Shown here: positions 32,870 through 46,200 of the stretch, piece by piece
Layout of the letters: each line of letters starts with the position of its first letter
How positions within the stretch are numbered: the first letter of the stretch is position 1
From: Telmatactis stephensoni
Taxonomy: Eukaryota; Cnidaria; Anthozoa; Actiniaria; Isophelliidae
DNA length: 64,000 nt
Direction of reading: 5' to 3'
NCBI GenBank assembly: GCA_029948255.1
Contig: JALIZF010001518.1
Location: 309,797 to 373,796 of the forward strand
Notes under the pieces: model-generated
Databases searched by the model: none
What the model saw: the letters and a program-made list of their open reading frames with translations, nothing else
Told to the model about the DNA's origin: nothing
Position numbers and translations under genes: made by a program

Positions 32870-33560
32870 GGTGTTGGATAGTAACAGAGCTGGTTTTTCA
32901 AAATCCTTCATGTAAAGATTTGCTACTACTGGAGACATGCACTGGAGACCCCGTGGCAGCCCGGTGTGTCTGTTGGTAGAAATCTCCATTGTGTGTAAAA
33001 TACGTACTATCAAGACAGAGTTTTAGCAGCCTGGTTATCTGAGAGATATACTAAGCTTGCTTCTAGATCTAAGGGTGTCGTCCTGTTTTAACTTCCGTTC
33101 AATAACTTGAGTGGCTTTGTCTGGGAATCAGTACTGGTGAACAGAGCTGTTACGTCGCCAGAGAGTAGTTTCTATGTAGGAGGAACTTTAAGATGCTCGA
33201 TCTTCTATATCTGAACAGTCCTTAATGTGATGAATTGTATGACCAAGAAGCGGTCCTAGTACAGAAGCTAAGTATTTGGCCAGTTGGCTGGGCCATAAAA
33301 AACGCTGTCCACGCTTGAAACAATGGGTTTCCATGGCAGGCCCTGTTTATGAATTTTTGGAAGACCATATATATAATTCAGGTGTCGTTTCTGAAGTGGG
33401 ATATTATTGATCGTTCAAGGATTGGCTGATAGTTCCATACTTTTTCAACTCTTTCAGTAAATTCATGTTTGCAAAACTCAAAAGTGTCGTATTTTTTCTT
33501 AAATTATGTACTACGCTGCTGTTCTCCATTCCATTTGGAATTTATTATTATTATTTATTA
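32870..33560 (-). mobile_element. Penelope-like element reverse-transcriptase remnant
   Basis: Minus-strand pieces in several frames match the Penelope RT in order: YGLPKIHKQGLPWKPIVSS near 33370-33310, GDVTALFTSTDSQ near 33157-33121, and CMSPVVANLYMKDFEKPAL near 32945-32890. Frames are interrupted by stops and shifts, so it is dead. No GIY-YIG endonuclease is seen. It lies about 2.3 kb past the VWA/WAP gene. Confidence 0.75.
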
Positions 33561-36278
33561 TTATTTTGTCTCAAGAGCAAAAGACAATCCTTTCCTCAAA
33601 TTTCCGAGTTTTTTTTATGTTGAAGCTCCAACTCTGTAAGAAATTTGATATACGTCGCATAGGTTGCGACTGATGTTCTGACGCTTAAGGGACCAGTCAT
33701 TATTTATCAAAACTTGCAAAATGTTTCAATACTTCCAATATTTAAAAATTAGAAAAATATATACTGCTATCCAACTTGGAAAAATATTGAAAAATTTAAT
33801 TTTTAATTTATATATATATATATGAAAAAACAATCCACGCAACTTGTAACTTTGAAATATCTGTTTATTCGTACGTTTCTTCAGCAAACTGAATGTTTTG
33901 CACGCGCCACTTTCCATAAAACCAAACTACCAAGCAACCAAAAAACCACAAAAACAATGAAACTATATGGGAACCTAACGGAAAACCTAAGAAGCACGCG
34001 CTAAGAAAAGCACGCGCCTAACCATGAAAACAAACGCGCGCTACGAAAAAGCGCGCGCGTAGTATATATATACATATACTATGCCATAAAGAATACTAAT
34101 GAGCATGGCCTTAGCAGGGCATAAAGCCTAATGAATAATCATAGGCCCTTCTATTGGTCAGTAGCTTTTTGAATAATTGAGGAGTTTTTGATTTGGCAAT
34201 TATGTAAAATTTCAGTGCATTGTAAATCATAATAACACCTTCTTACAGGACAGTGTATGAAAGAATGGGGGGGGGGGGGGGTATCACTCAAATTTAGAAT
34301 AAAGATGGGGGTACCTGCAATTTTTAAGAACGGGAGGGGGGCGCTTAAAAAAGTTTCATCTTTCAAAAAAAAAAAAAAAAATTCCCTCCCCCCTCTACCG
34401 ACATAAATAATTACCGGTCCCTACCTCAGTTCCTCTTTTCTGGAGTTAACGAATTGATCGTTACGATCGCTGGAGCGTGGTTCTCATATTTGGTCGCTAC
34501 GATCGCTGGCGCGCAAATGTGAACCAGGCTTTAGACTATTGTGGCCATATTGGTTATTGGAGTTCTTTGGACGATTGCATGTACTGACGTATTGATCTTC
34601 TGTCTCAAGAAATTGATTTCGTTGTTGACTATGCAATAGTAATGGCGGCCCAACTAGTAGCAGAAAATAAGCTTTCTCTTCAAATTTGACTTCAAATTTG
34701 TTCTCATGACTTGTCTTGACTTGTAATATTTCAGCGCTTCATCTTCAACTCATTGTATGTCTTTTACATCTTAATTTCACTTCTATTCTCGATTCTTTTC
34801 CTTTTTTATATTTATTTCATATTTCGTCTTCGAATTTCGACGATGTTAAAGTATTTCTTTCTTTTTTGACTCATCATTCCTCTATGGAATTCTCATTCTG
34901 TATTGTGGATTTGAACCTTAAGGTCTTTGTTATTGGAATAAAATCATGATATCTTGGCAGACATTTTAGTCATTTTGAGTTGATCCAAAAGTTCAGTATT
35001 TTTGGATATTCTTTGCTGAGCCTTGTCCTACTGACTTGGGATCATATGTTTATCTCGCTTCCCTATTCTTCAACTACGAGTGGCGTGCATTTATTGTTTT
35101 CCGTATTTTCCGTTGATATCTCCGCGCACCACTTCTTCTTTCACGTCGGTGATCGGTCCCGGCAGACCTAGCCCTGGCCTCGAGTCTAGTACTAGACAGA
35201 CTTGTTGCTATGGATTTATCTTCGTCAGCTTCTCGTCATCTCATTTATTTAACTTACATTTTCTCTCGTACTCTACGACCTTGATGGTTGTTTCCTTGCG
35301 ACTATGTTTAGTTTCCTTTTTCAACACGAATGTTGTTACATGTGTTCGCCATCCTTATAGGTGAGGTCGACCACTTTTCTATATACAATCCTGTGCCATC
35401 GTATACCAGATTTACTCAGAGCGGGATCAGAATTGTGTTAAAGGTTTAACCATCCTTAAAGATTCTTAAACGATGACAGGTTTCTTAACTACAGTAGCAG
35501 TACTTCTAAATGTTAGCCCCGATGTAATTAAACTTGTAGCGTGTCGCGTGTTATGAAGATAGATGTTGATTTCCCCTTCATCTCGAGTCGCAACCAAAAT
35601 TTTGACATTTGGTCTTTTCCATAGGCACACTAAAGATAACTAATTGCTGAGGGTACTAACGCCTCTTCTAAACCAGCATCTGTTTCTTATAGCCATACGG
35701 CCAAGGAGTACATGTAGAAGAATCTTGCTCGTATATGACTGACTGACTGGGAATATTGTGCGATTTTGTTCGCAATCAGTACTTGCATGTTTCTTGACGC
35801 TGAACATCAACTCAGCTTGTCGGTATCGTTGTTTCCTTCGGTTGACTGTATTTTCATCTTAAGCAAATTTCTTGCTTCCATTTAATAACGTTTAAGAGAT
35901 CGAGATCTTGTTTTCCCGAGGATCTCAGTTGCTGGTATCATCCTCTAGGAGTTCCTTAGTAAACGCCATCCCAAATTTTGTTGTAGAAATTAATTTTCGC
36001 CATGCCGCAGTCTCAAAGAATAAAACCTGTTTCTCACTTTTACTGAAAAAAATCCCTTGATAATATCGGACTCGAGCCTCTCAAGATTGATAAAACTTCT
36101 TTAACGAAGAGGGATTCTGGACTTGCGAGGACACTTTTACACAAGATCAGCCGATAAATCTTTAGACTCCATTGAAGGCTTCTACAAGTTTATCACAATT
36201 TTTCAAATGTTTGCTTGTCTAAACAACAGTAATCACACCGTCCTGTAAACTACAATTATCAATCTGATTTGATTACCT

Positions 36279-36338
36279 TTGTTGACGTAATATGACTTCA
36301 GTTGTTGACGTATATGACTTTGTTGACGTAATATGACG
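36279..36338. promoter_or_regulatory. Triple TTGACGTA repeat upstream of HACD3
   Basis: Three imperfect copies of TTGTTGACGTAATATGAC lie within 60 bp. Each has TGACGTA, close to a CRE/ATF half-palindrome. It is about 0.85 kb from the HACD3 start codon. Regulatory function is only inferred from the motif. Confidence 0.3.
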
Positions 36339-37180
36339 CATGGGTATCACGCGCTTTATTATTACCAAATAAGGAATAGCTCGCGCAACCCAGTACCAGG
36401 CCCCCATTTAACAAAGCAAACGTGTAGCTTTCACTTGTAAATACACAGTGTTGCTCGTAATTTTCCAAGGATTCACAACCACTTTATTCGTTTCCAAAAG
36501 CCACCAATTTGTTCATATTTTCTCGACTTTATTTGTAATTTTTATTAAAAACTATTTCTTTCATACGACTTTACGAGTAATCATACGTTAAGCACGCTCT
36601 GTGACTAACGGGTGCCAGAAAAGGGATGTGTACTGAACATCAAAATATCTCAAGCCTGCATTGCTTGCGGTCATAGACGCCCCTGGGTAGTCTCATAACG
36701 TACAAATCAACCATTTTGTCTACCGCGTATCCCGGCTTTCACATTGCATCGCGCGTGACAAAGTATTTTAATATTTAAAAATATGCTTTGGTACCGCGAG
36801 GTTATTAATTTGTTTAAAGTTAAGTCTTCAATTTTTCAAAATATTAACACTGAGTTTTATTGCACCTTTAAGCGTCGCAGTGTGAATAAGTGCGGCGCCG
36901 CAGAGGGCTCTCATTCAAAGACGGTGAAATACGCTAAAACTCACGTAAGAAGTCATCACCACGCATGCTCCATACATACTCTTGCGTAAAGTAAGTACGC
37001 ACTATTTATAAGGGCATAATATGGAAAGAGAAAAGGAGGTTTGATCATTTGAAATGCGTTTGTTTTGTTGTTAACATTTACAAATATTTTAATAAGCGCT
37101 GCCTCAAAGCTGCCGCGCTCTTGAATGGGATTCCTGTGCTCCAGACAAAATTATCACAACCGCGCAAAGCATTGTGGCTC

Positions 37181-37200
37181 AAGATTCAAGATGGCGGGTC
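37181..37200 (+). promoter_or_regulatory. YY1-like CAAGATGGCGG at the HACD3 start codon
   Basis: The bases CAAGATGGCGG at 37188-37198 match the YY1 element and contain the start ATG at 37191. YY1 sites over or just after the start site are common in metazoan housekeeping genes. Confidence 0.45.
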
Positions 37201-37274
37201 CCTTGACGCCGATTGTGAGATGGGCACAAACCAAAGAACGACTTTATTTAACTGTAGAGCTGTCTGATGTACAG
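37191..37274 (+). CDS. HACD3: HACD3 exon 1
   Basis: MAGPLTPIVRWAQTKERLYL then TVELSDVQ is the start of the CS domain. This ATG is chosen because upstream in-frame codons have no similarity to the family. It ends in phase 0. Confidence 0.93.
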
Positions 37275-40200
37275 GTATCAAACAAATTAGTATTGGATAT
37301 CCATTGGTTTCTGTCTGTCTTTAAATTTAGTTTGTTTTTAATAGTATCCAGAGATCGATTTGACAGAGAACCGACTATTATTCAAAGGTGGGCTGTCAAT
37401 ATTGTTTTGATGTTATTATTTCAATTTATTATATCCAATGACTATACAGAATCTCTTTTAATACAGCTATACTCTGTATTCTTGCCTTACTTTTTCCTCA
37501 AGAGATTTCTTGAATGGAATTTCTAAAAGCCAAAAGGAAAAATTGAATTTAAAAAACGATAATGCAGGGACGATCAGTGAAAATAGACATGATTGAAGGG
37601 TTTTTAATCAACTTATTATTGTGCCAGTGGAGTCCGCGTTCTTCGTTGTTAAACTTGAGACCGTGTTTACACGAAGAAAGTATAACCCTAGTATAAAGGC
37701 CCGGCCAAACGAGAAATGTTGGATGACCCAACACCATCCAACATTGTTGGACGACCCAACATTTTGTCGTTTGGCCACCTTGTTGGATGGTGTTGGATGG
37801 TGTTGGATGGAGCATCCAACATTTTGGATGGAGTTTGAAGTCCATCAAACTTTCTATCGATATCCAACACCATCCAACATTGTTAGACGATCCAACATTT
37901 TGTCGTTTGGCCACCTTGTTGGATGGTGTTGGATGGAGCACCCAACATGTTGGATGGAGTTTGAAGCCTGTCAAACATTCTAACCAACATCATTCAACAT
38001 TTCTTTTGTTCTCGTGTTGGATGTGCGATGTTGGATTCGTTTGGCCGGTCCTTCCAACATGTTGGACGCACGCATGGGTGATTTTATAAACCATAATAGA
38101 CTTTCCGGTTGTTGTTTTACGGCAATGTTGGATGCCGTTTGGCCACCCAAGAATTTGTTGGGTGATCCAACAATGTTGGGTCGTCTAACAATGTTGGATG
38201 GTGTTGGGTCGTCCAACATTTCTTGTTTGGCCGGGCCTTAAGAACTAACTTGTTTTTAGCATCGATACTTAGGGATTATGTACCAAAAATATGTTATTGT
38301 ATATTTGCTTTGAAAACTACAAAGCAATAAGGTAGCATAAACAATAATTTCTATGAATACCAAATGTTGAATCACTTAAAGGCCAATTTACACGACACGA
38401 TTCGTCGGCCCGATTTGAAATCCATTGTTTTTGCGCTCCAATTCATTTGATTTTCCTTTCAAAAAATTGGCCCGACACAAAAAAATTTGTAGCCGATTTC
38501 TGCGAATCGGGCCGATTCTTCCTTTTCCCGAACAAACCTTGTAAAAAAATCGGGCCGACAATCTTAGCGTGTAAATCAGCCTTAAGATTACTTTCATCTT
38601 GTTACACCTTTAGACAGTGTGAAATTATGGTTTTCTGAATTAATGTTAAAGTGAGGTGTCAAATGTGTTCAGTCTGAGGGCATATTTATTATGATAGGAC
38701 CGTTAATTGCAGTGTTGCAAAATCACAGGCTATAATGATTGGCTTCATTGCTAAGTATTAAAGTAGGAGGGAAGGACCAACATTAAATTTGTGAGTTTTG
38801 TTCCTTTGATGTTGTATGTGATTATCACTTGAGGACTGTACATTAATCTACACCTACCTACTCCTTACATGCTTGAGCCATAATTTATCAATTTTGTCTT
38901 TTAAGTAGTCAAATGTGAAGATACATCTGAATTGAATATTATCAAAATTTATGAACAAAATGTCTTTGCTTGTGAAATTATTTGAATGGCCATTATTAGC
39001 CTTGTGGTCACGTGGAAACACAAAAGAGGGGGTCATAAGGGGGTATACAAACCGCAAAACTGCGAACAAAATTGAGAAAAAAATGCAACAAAAATCATCA
39101 AAATTCCCAAAACCGAAAACTGTGTACAACATCTGAAGTCAAACATGTGCCGCAAAACTGCAGGTTAAAAGAACAAATAACTGCAAAACCACATGAAAAA
39201 TAACTCAAAACTGCATTACCACAAACCCTTACATCCCCCTTACAAAAGCATTTTCACATGAATGAGAGGCTAGTCAGTCCACAACCATTATCTATTACAG
39301 CACAAAGCTCCACACTGTGACCAGTGTTAATGTATTCACATACTTTTGTCTTGCCATCCTGCAATTAGTGTTTAGATGGGAGATAAGATAAGAGATTCCT
39401 CTGATGATAATTGGGTGATTGCTCTTTCAAAAGAATGTGAATATATTATAGCTGGTCATACTTCTCGGCTTTGCGCTGTAATTATATAAGAACCATTAGT
39501 TATTCGAAATTGGTTGCCATATTATGATTTGGTCAATGATGACTGACTTTTCTTCATTTAGCATATGGCCATGGTGCAAGAGGAGAAGATTATTATCAAT
39601 TAGAAGTCAACTTTCTAGAACCTATTGACCCACAGGTAGAATAACCAATATATTTAATTAAAATGTTGATTGAATGAAGTACACAAAATGCTGTTTTATG
39701 TAGACTTGCAATTAACAGTCAACATGTACACATCTTTAAAAAATGTCTTGTTCAACTTTTTTTCGCAGGCAAGTTCTCATTCACTGCTTGAGAGATTTGT
39801 GGATTTCAACATTGCTAAGTGTAATGGAAGAGGTACAGTGTTCTGTCAATTTTAAACATTTTGCTGTCGTTACACTGTTACAGATACAGTAGAACCTCTT
39901 ACATGTACATGTATACGCCGGCACCCTCAGGACCATGAAAAATGATGTCCACTTATGAGAGGTGTACATGTATGTACTGTATCTGCTTATGGAAGGTTAA
40001 GAAGTTTACAGTTTATCAGGAGAAGGGATCAAGGGTTGCTGTCTGTTTATAGAAAGTGTCCACTTACTGGAGGTGTCAGTTAGTTGGGGTTTGACTGTAG
40101 CCTCCATGGCAGGCATCTTTCTTTTCTCTCTTTGGGGTATTGGGCTTCCTTTGTTCAAAAGTGACAGAAGGGGGAACACCTAGTCCCTCTCTATCAACAA

Positions 40201-43200
40201 CATAGGAAACCCAACTTAAGATTCTGGGATTACAAAGAGATGCCTGCAGAGGAGGTTAGTTTGAAGTATGTGTTTACATATTTACAGTCATATATAAAAT
40301 TAATGTTGAACAAAAATTCAAAATGAGAAAAAAGTTGAATAAAAGCTATTCTTTGATGTTTTGTAGAGTTCTTCTGGGAACGTTTAGTAGAACAGAGCAA
40401 GAAACCTCATTGGTTAAAGATAAACTTTGATAGATGGAAAAATGAAGATGACACAGATGATGAGGAAAAGAAGGAGGATGACACAGACCCACAGATAAAG
40501 GTAGTTTTGTGTCTTAATTTGCAAAATTTGTGAATTGCAGACAAAAGCACCTTCTACATGTAGATACATTTTGCACACAGTTGATGTAATAATTATTTTA
40601 TTCAATAGACAAAAAAAGACTTCAAGTACAAACAATAGAACAAAGCTAACAATGAATATACAGCATCAATGCTACATTATTTCACTAGTCAGCTAGTGAG
40701 TTTAAACAAAGAGAAATAGAGATTTACTGTACCCATAGTGCTCCTTGCTACTAGCATTGTTATGAGTATCTACAATATTTATTGCAGAATATCCTGTTTG
40801 AGCAAAGATTTAAAAGAGATTATGATGCACATGTTGACAAAGCAAAACAGGATGGTATGTAGAACTGTCTTTCATGGGCATGAGCACATTTAGTGGTATC
40901 TAAACCTTTGTTTGGTAATAGATACAAGTGGGACATTGGTATGGTACAACTAGTAGGTTGTTGGTAATTCTAGTGTGTATGTGTTGACAGTAGGTTGATA
41001 GGGTATTAGTAGCTAGGATGTTGGTTGTTGGTAAGATGTCAGTTGTTAGTAGGATGTCATTAGGTTAATTGGGTAAATAATTGTTGGTAATTTCCAAGTA
41101 TTTTGGTACATGTAGGCTATTACTAGTTTGTCAGTAGGTTGTTGGTAGTGTGTCAACAGATTATTGGTAGAGTGTCAGTAGGTTGTTGGTAGGGTGTCAA
41201 TAGGTTGTTGGTAGGTTTTCAGTTAGTTGTTGGTCGGTGGTCAGTAGATTGATCATTGTCAGATTGTCAGGAGGTTGGTTTTTGTCACTGTATTGAACAG
41301 ATATATAATGTATTTTTAGTATTGTTAGTGTGTTGACATTGTTAGCAGGCCTTGTTGTCATGATGATGACTGCACCTCATTCATTGACGGTTTCTCTTTA
41401 GTTTTAAGATTCTTAAAGACATTCTACCTGGTACTGTTTAACTTGATGCAGACTGTGCTCTTTGGTTACATTGTATTTAAAATGCTGACAAGATTAGCTT
41501 TACAAGGTTTAGGTAATGAAAACTATTGTTTATTGCCTTATATTCTTTTACACATTCTTGGTCAGGAGCATTAGACAAGTTTCTTATGGAACAAGATTTG
41601 AATCCTAACCTACAATGCATGTACTTTGAGATGATAGTTTGATCCCATCATGTAAAATTTATATTGTTAACAGAATCCATCCCAGGTACCTATGATGCTG
41701 TTAGTGATGTATTAGCAACTTGTCAGTTGGCTGCTATTATGGAAATTATACACCCAGCCAGCGGCTTGGTGAAGACCAAAGTTTTAACTCCTTTTATGCA
41801 GGTATTGTACTGACAGTTATTAAATTTGAATTATTACCTTTAACAGGAGTCAGATTGTTTTTGGACAGTCAGATTGTTTTTGGAAATCAATTATTAATCG
41901 AAATGCCCGTGTTTTTCGATTAATAATCGAGTTTGACATGCCAAATTCGTTTATTAATCGAAAAATGCGTCACTTTTCGATTATTAATCGAAAAATGCGT
42001 CACTTTTCGATTATTAATCGAGAAACAGACGTCACTTTCGATTATTAATCGAAAGTTGCATACGCTTTGATTGCATGGCCGCCATTACAGAAAAATCTTT
42101 GAAGACCAAAAACTCCCTTGAGTTGAATGACTCCTTAAAACTAAAGTATTAGTCGGCTTGGTTTTAGGGTAAGTTCTCACATGGAGAAAAACAAAGACAT
42201 GGTTTCACTTTTCAGAGGAGATATTTTACGAAATTCCGAGCCGGCGAGTCGATAGACGGCGGGCGGCTGATCGACAACCTCACGACAAGCTCGATGTTCA
42301 AGTTTTCAAAACGAAAAAGTGAGCCTCTTCAAGTTCGTAAGACCATTAAAATGGTAAAATAAAATGTGTTCTGCTAATGGAAAGCTGTTTAAAAAGTGAA
42401 TTTTTTATGAAATGTAAGTTATATGCTAAAACGGCGACAAAACTGTTCATTGCAAGAGCGGCCGGGTCACGAGGCGGTTGGTACTACTTGATAGTTTCGT
42501 GTCTAAAACCTGCACTCTCAAAAAGATACAAATAAGAAAAATGGTAAAATAAAATGTGTTCTACTGATGAAAAGCTGTTTAAAAAGTGAACTTTTTATGA
42601 AATGTAAGTTATATGCTAAAACGGTGACTTGAGAGACAAAACTCTCATCTTTTTCAAGCGGACTTTCTGGTTCGGAAGCCGGCGTCTCAACTGAAAGTTT
42701 GAGGCACATTTTTTTTAAAAACAAAAATGTTTAATAACAAAAGTCACAACTTTTTTTTTACTGCTTATCAATCCTTAATTCTTAAAGACCAACTCAGGCA
42801 CGTCTTTATATTTTTTTCGGGAGAGACATTTTGCCAAATTCTGGTCTCACGCTGCATGACTCGGCGACACGGTCATCGTCTTACATTGGGCGCGACGCGT
42901 TTGATTTCACATCACAAGCAAGGATGTCATGCTGCCTCGTGTTAACGTTTTGCGAGTGAAACCAAACCAACTGAAAAAGAGAAAAAAAAAATACTCGTAT
43001 GTTTTCAAAAAGAAGTTTTATGCTCATTCCAAAAAGCAGTTGAATGAATTTCGTAGTTGGGACAGAGCCGAAAGCTTAGAAAAGCGGGAAACAAGTGAGT
43101 CTCGTTATCGAAACGATCTATCGAAACAAGGTCTAGCTCTGCTTTTAATTACGCTACGAAAGTTTTAATTCTTTAATTTTTTGTATTTGGGAAGATTTTT

Positions 43201-46200
43201 ACTTTTTTGACGTTCTCAAAAATTTCTAAGTTTTTCGGGATTTGAAGTCAGCTCATTTTTTTGACCAATCATCGTTTGTTTACATATGATGACAGCCAAT
43301 CATCAAGCGAGAAACGCTTTCTGTTTCTCCGCCCACTTTTCTCCGCCCTAATTTGCATATTGATAAATATATACATTTTTGTTCATCAGAGTCGGTAGTT
43401 TTATAATTCACAAATCAAAGAATATATATTACGCGAATATAATTACGCAAGCTCATAATTTTACGGAGTTTTGTTCGAGTAAATGCACTTTCAAAAGCCT
43501 AATTCAAAAGTTTAGAGAGTGGAGAAAAAAGGCAGAGAAACAAAATGTAATTCAAAAGTGCAATTTTGTACTTCATCAATATGCAAATTAGGGCGGAGAA
43601 AAGTGGGCGGAGAAACAGAAAGCGTTTCTCGCTTGATGATTGGCTGTCATCATATGTAAACAAACGATGATTGGTCAAAAAAATGAGCTGACTTCAAATC
43701 CCGAAAAACTTAGAAATTTTTGAGAACGTCAAAAAAGTAAAAATCTTCCCAAATACAAAAAATTAAAGAATTAAAACTTTCGTAGCGTAATTAAAAGCAG
43801 AGCTAGACCTTGTTTCGATAGATCGTTTCGATAACGAGACTCACTTGTTTCCCGCTTTTCTAAGCTTTCGGCTCTGTCCCAACTACGAAATTCATTCAAC
43901 TGCTTTTTGGAATGAGCATAAAACTTCTTTTTGAAAACATACGAGTATTTTTTTTTTCTCTTTTTCAGTTGGTTTGGTTTCACTCGCAAAACGTTAACAC
44001 GAGGCAGCATGACATCCTTGCTTGTGATGTGAAATCAAACGCGTCGCGCCCAATGTAAGACGATGACCGTGTCGCCGAGTCATGCAGCGTGAGACCAGAA
44101 TTTGGCAAAATGTCTCTCCCGAAAAAAATATAAAGACGTGCCTGAGTTGGTCTTTAAGAATTAAGGATTGATAAGCAGTAAAAAAAAAGTTGTGACTTTT
44201 GTTATTAAACATTTTTGTTTTTAAAAAAAATGTGCCTCAAACTTTCAGTTGAGACGCCGGCTTCCGAACCAGAAAGTCCGCTTGAAAAAGATGAGAGTTT
44301 TGTCTCTCAAGTCACCGTTTTAGCATATAACTTACATTTCATAAAAAGTTCACTTTTTAAACAGCTTTTCATCAGTAGAACACATTTTATTTTACCATTT
44401 TTCTTATTTGTATCTTTTTGAGAGTGCAGGTTTTAGACACGAAACTATCAAGTAGTACCAACCGCCTCGTGACCCGGCCGCTCTTGCAATGAACAGTTTT
44501 GTCGCCGTTTTAGCATATAACTTACATTTCATAAAAAATTCACTTTTTAAACAGCTTTCCATTAGCAGAACACATTTTATTTTACCATTTTAATGGTCTT
44601 ACGAACTTGAAGAGGCTCACTTTTTCGTTTTGAAAACTTGAACATCGAGCTTGTCGTGAGGTTGTCGATCAGCCGCCCGCCGTCTATCGACTCGCCGGCT
44701 CGGAATTTCGTAAAATATCTCCTCTGAAAAGTGAAACCATGTCTTTGTTTTTCTCCATGTGAGAACTTACCCTAAAACCAAGCCGACTAATACTTTAGTT
44801 TTAAGGAGTCATTCAACTCAAGGGAGTTTTTGGTCTTCAAAGATTTTTCTGTAATGGCGGCCATGCAATCAAAGCGTATGCAACTTTCGATTAATAATCG
44901 AAAGTGACGTCTGTTTCTCGATTAATAATCGAAAAGTGACGCATTTTTCGATTAATAATCGAAAAGTGACGCATTTTTCGATTAATAAACGAATTTGGCA
45001 TGTCAAACTCGATTATTAATCGAAAAACACGGGCATTTCGATTAATAATCGATTTCCAAAAACAATCTGACTGTCCAAAAACAATCTGACTCCTGTTCTT
45101 TGTTTTATTTATCTTTTCCTTGATGATGGGCCTGGAACCTGAAAGGTCAAAATAAAAGCATACTTTAGATGAGTCATCTACTGTACTTACACAAATTTTG
45201 AATGAATCCTACACAGAAACAAACTCTGAATTATTAGACAATGTGTTTTATGGTGTTTGGCTTATGCAGGAAGAGTTTAGGTTCACTTGGTGAATGATGT
45301 GGCAATTGGTCGACAAGCTTATGTACAGTGAGACTGTGAGACAAGAGCTTTTCTTGCCTGAAACACTTTTTGACTTCCTTTGCTTACAGTAATTTAAGAT
45401 TTTGAGCTAGATGGCTTGTTGCACAGAACAAAACTTTGAGACCCCTAAATTATGACTGAAACTGTGTAGTACCCTTCCAGGGAGGGAATTGGAAATTCTG
45501 CAGAAAAGGGGGAGGGGGATTAGATAAAAAATGGAAGAATATTGAAAGATACAGTGGGTACATGTAGAGGGAGGTACCACTGAGGGGGGAGAGGGTAGTT
45601 TTACAATTTCCCTCCATGGTCATTGGTGGGGTGTGGATATTTTCTGGAAGCGCACATTCACTGCCCCTAAGGTACTGTATAATATTGAAGGAATATGATG
45701 CTCAATGCTGATGATACATGTATTGTCACTGTAGGTTGCTGGTAGGAACCTAGTGTTATTTTTAGTACTTGTACCTAATCAAGAACTTCATCAAGATCCT
45801 GTTGTGTTTGCACTGTTCTTGGCTTGGTCCTTGATTGAAATTATTAGGTAAGGTTTACAGTGAAATTTGTACAATCATATACATGTACCTTATGGTATTC
45901 AAAGTGCTACTCTGATCAAAAAACGGTGAAATTCTATTTAGCAGAGACTTCGTGAAATAAATCTTCAAGGGTCTATTGATCACCAGTTAAAATATCTTTT
46001 TGGAATTCGAAAGCGAAGTACTAGATTTTTAGCGTCCTTTTCAGTGTCAGTGACGTCATCGGCTCAACTCATGGATTTACTCCATACATTTCTTTGTATT
46101 TTATGACTTGAATTATTCTATTCATTTCTGCTCTAATAATTTTGCTTAAGAGTTTTCTTGCAGTTATTGTGTCAAGGATTAATTGCATGGCCAGTGATCT

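Larger units (their letters stand above)
30620..37190. other. Intergenic region before HACD3
   Basis: No protein gene is supported here. It holds a direct repeat pair, a 70-bp minisatellite, a Penelope remnant, poly-G runs near 32857 and 34267, and an AT run near 33808. From 34400 to 36250 I see AT-rich sequence with no recognisable coding, RNA or repeat structure. The last 900 bp include TGACGTA repeats and a more CpG-rich stretch leading to the HACD3 start. Confidence 0.6.

Noticed and set aside
34400..36250. Hidden gene in the AT-rich stretch before HACD3
   Set aside because: No exon-like segment with family similarity was found on either strand; the short ORFs look random.
38598..38636. 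Candidate HACD3 exon 2 at SVKLWFSELMLK
   Set aside because: The phase does not fit exon 1, and 37345-37387 fits phase, splice sites and homology much better.
42929..44010. Lys-rich 79-codon ORF present on both strands
   Set aside because: It is the same sequence in the two arms of the foldback element. It has no recognised domain, and being duplicated is a result of the palindrome, not of selection.
44215..44421. 68-codon ORF (MFLKKMCLKLSVETP...) on the plus strand and its mirror at 42518-42724
   Set aside because: It is again a mirrored arm sequence, with no similarity to transposases I can recognise.
41842..45097. Palindrome as a missed-adapter assembly artefact
   Set aside because: The flanks continue in order into HACD3 exon 8 and exon 9, which would not happen if a read had folded back. 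Long reads are still the final test.
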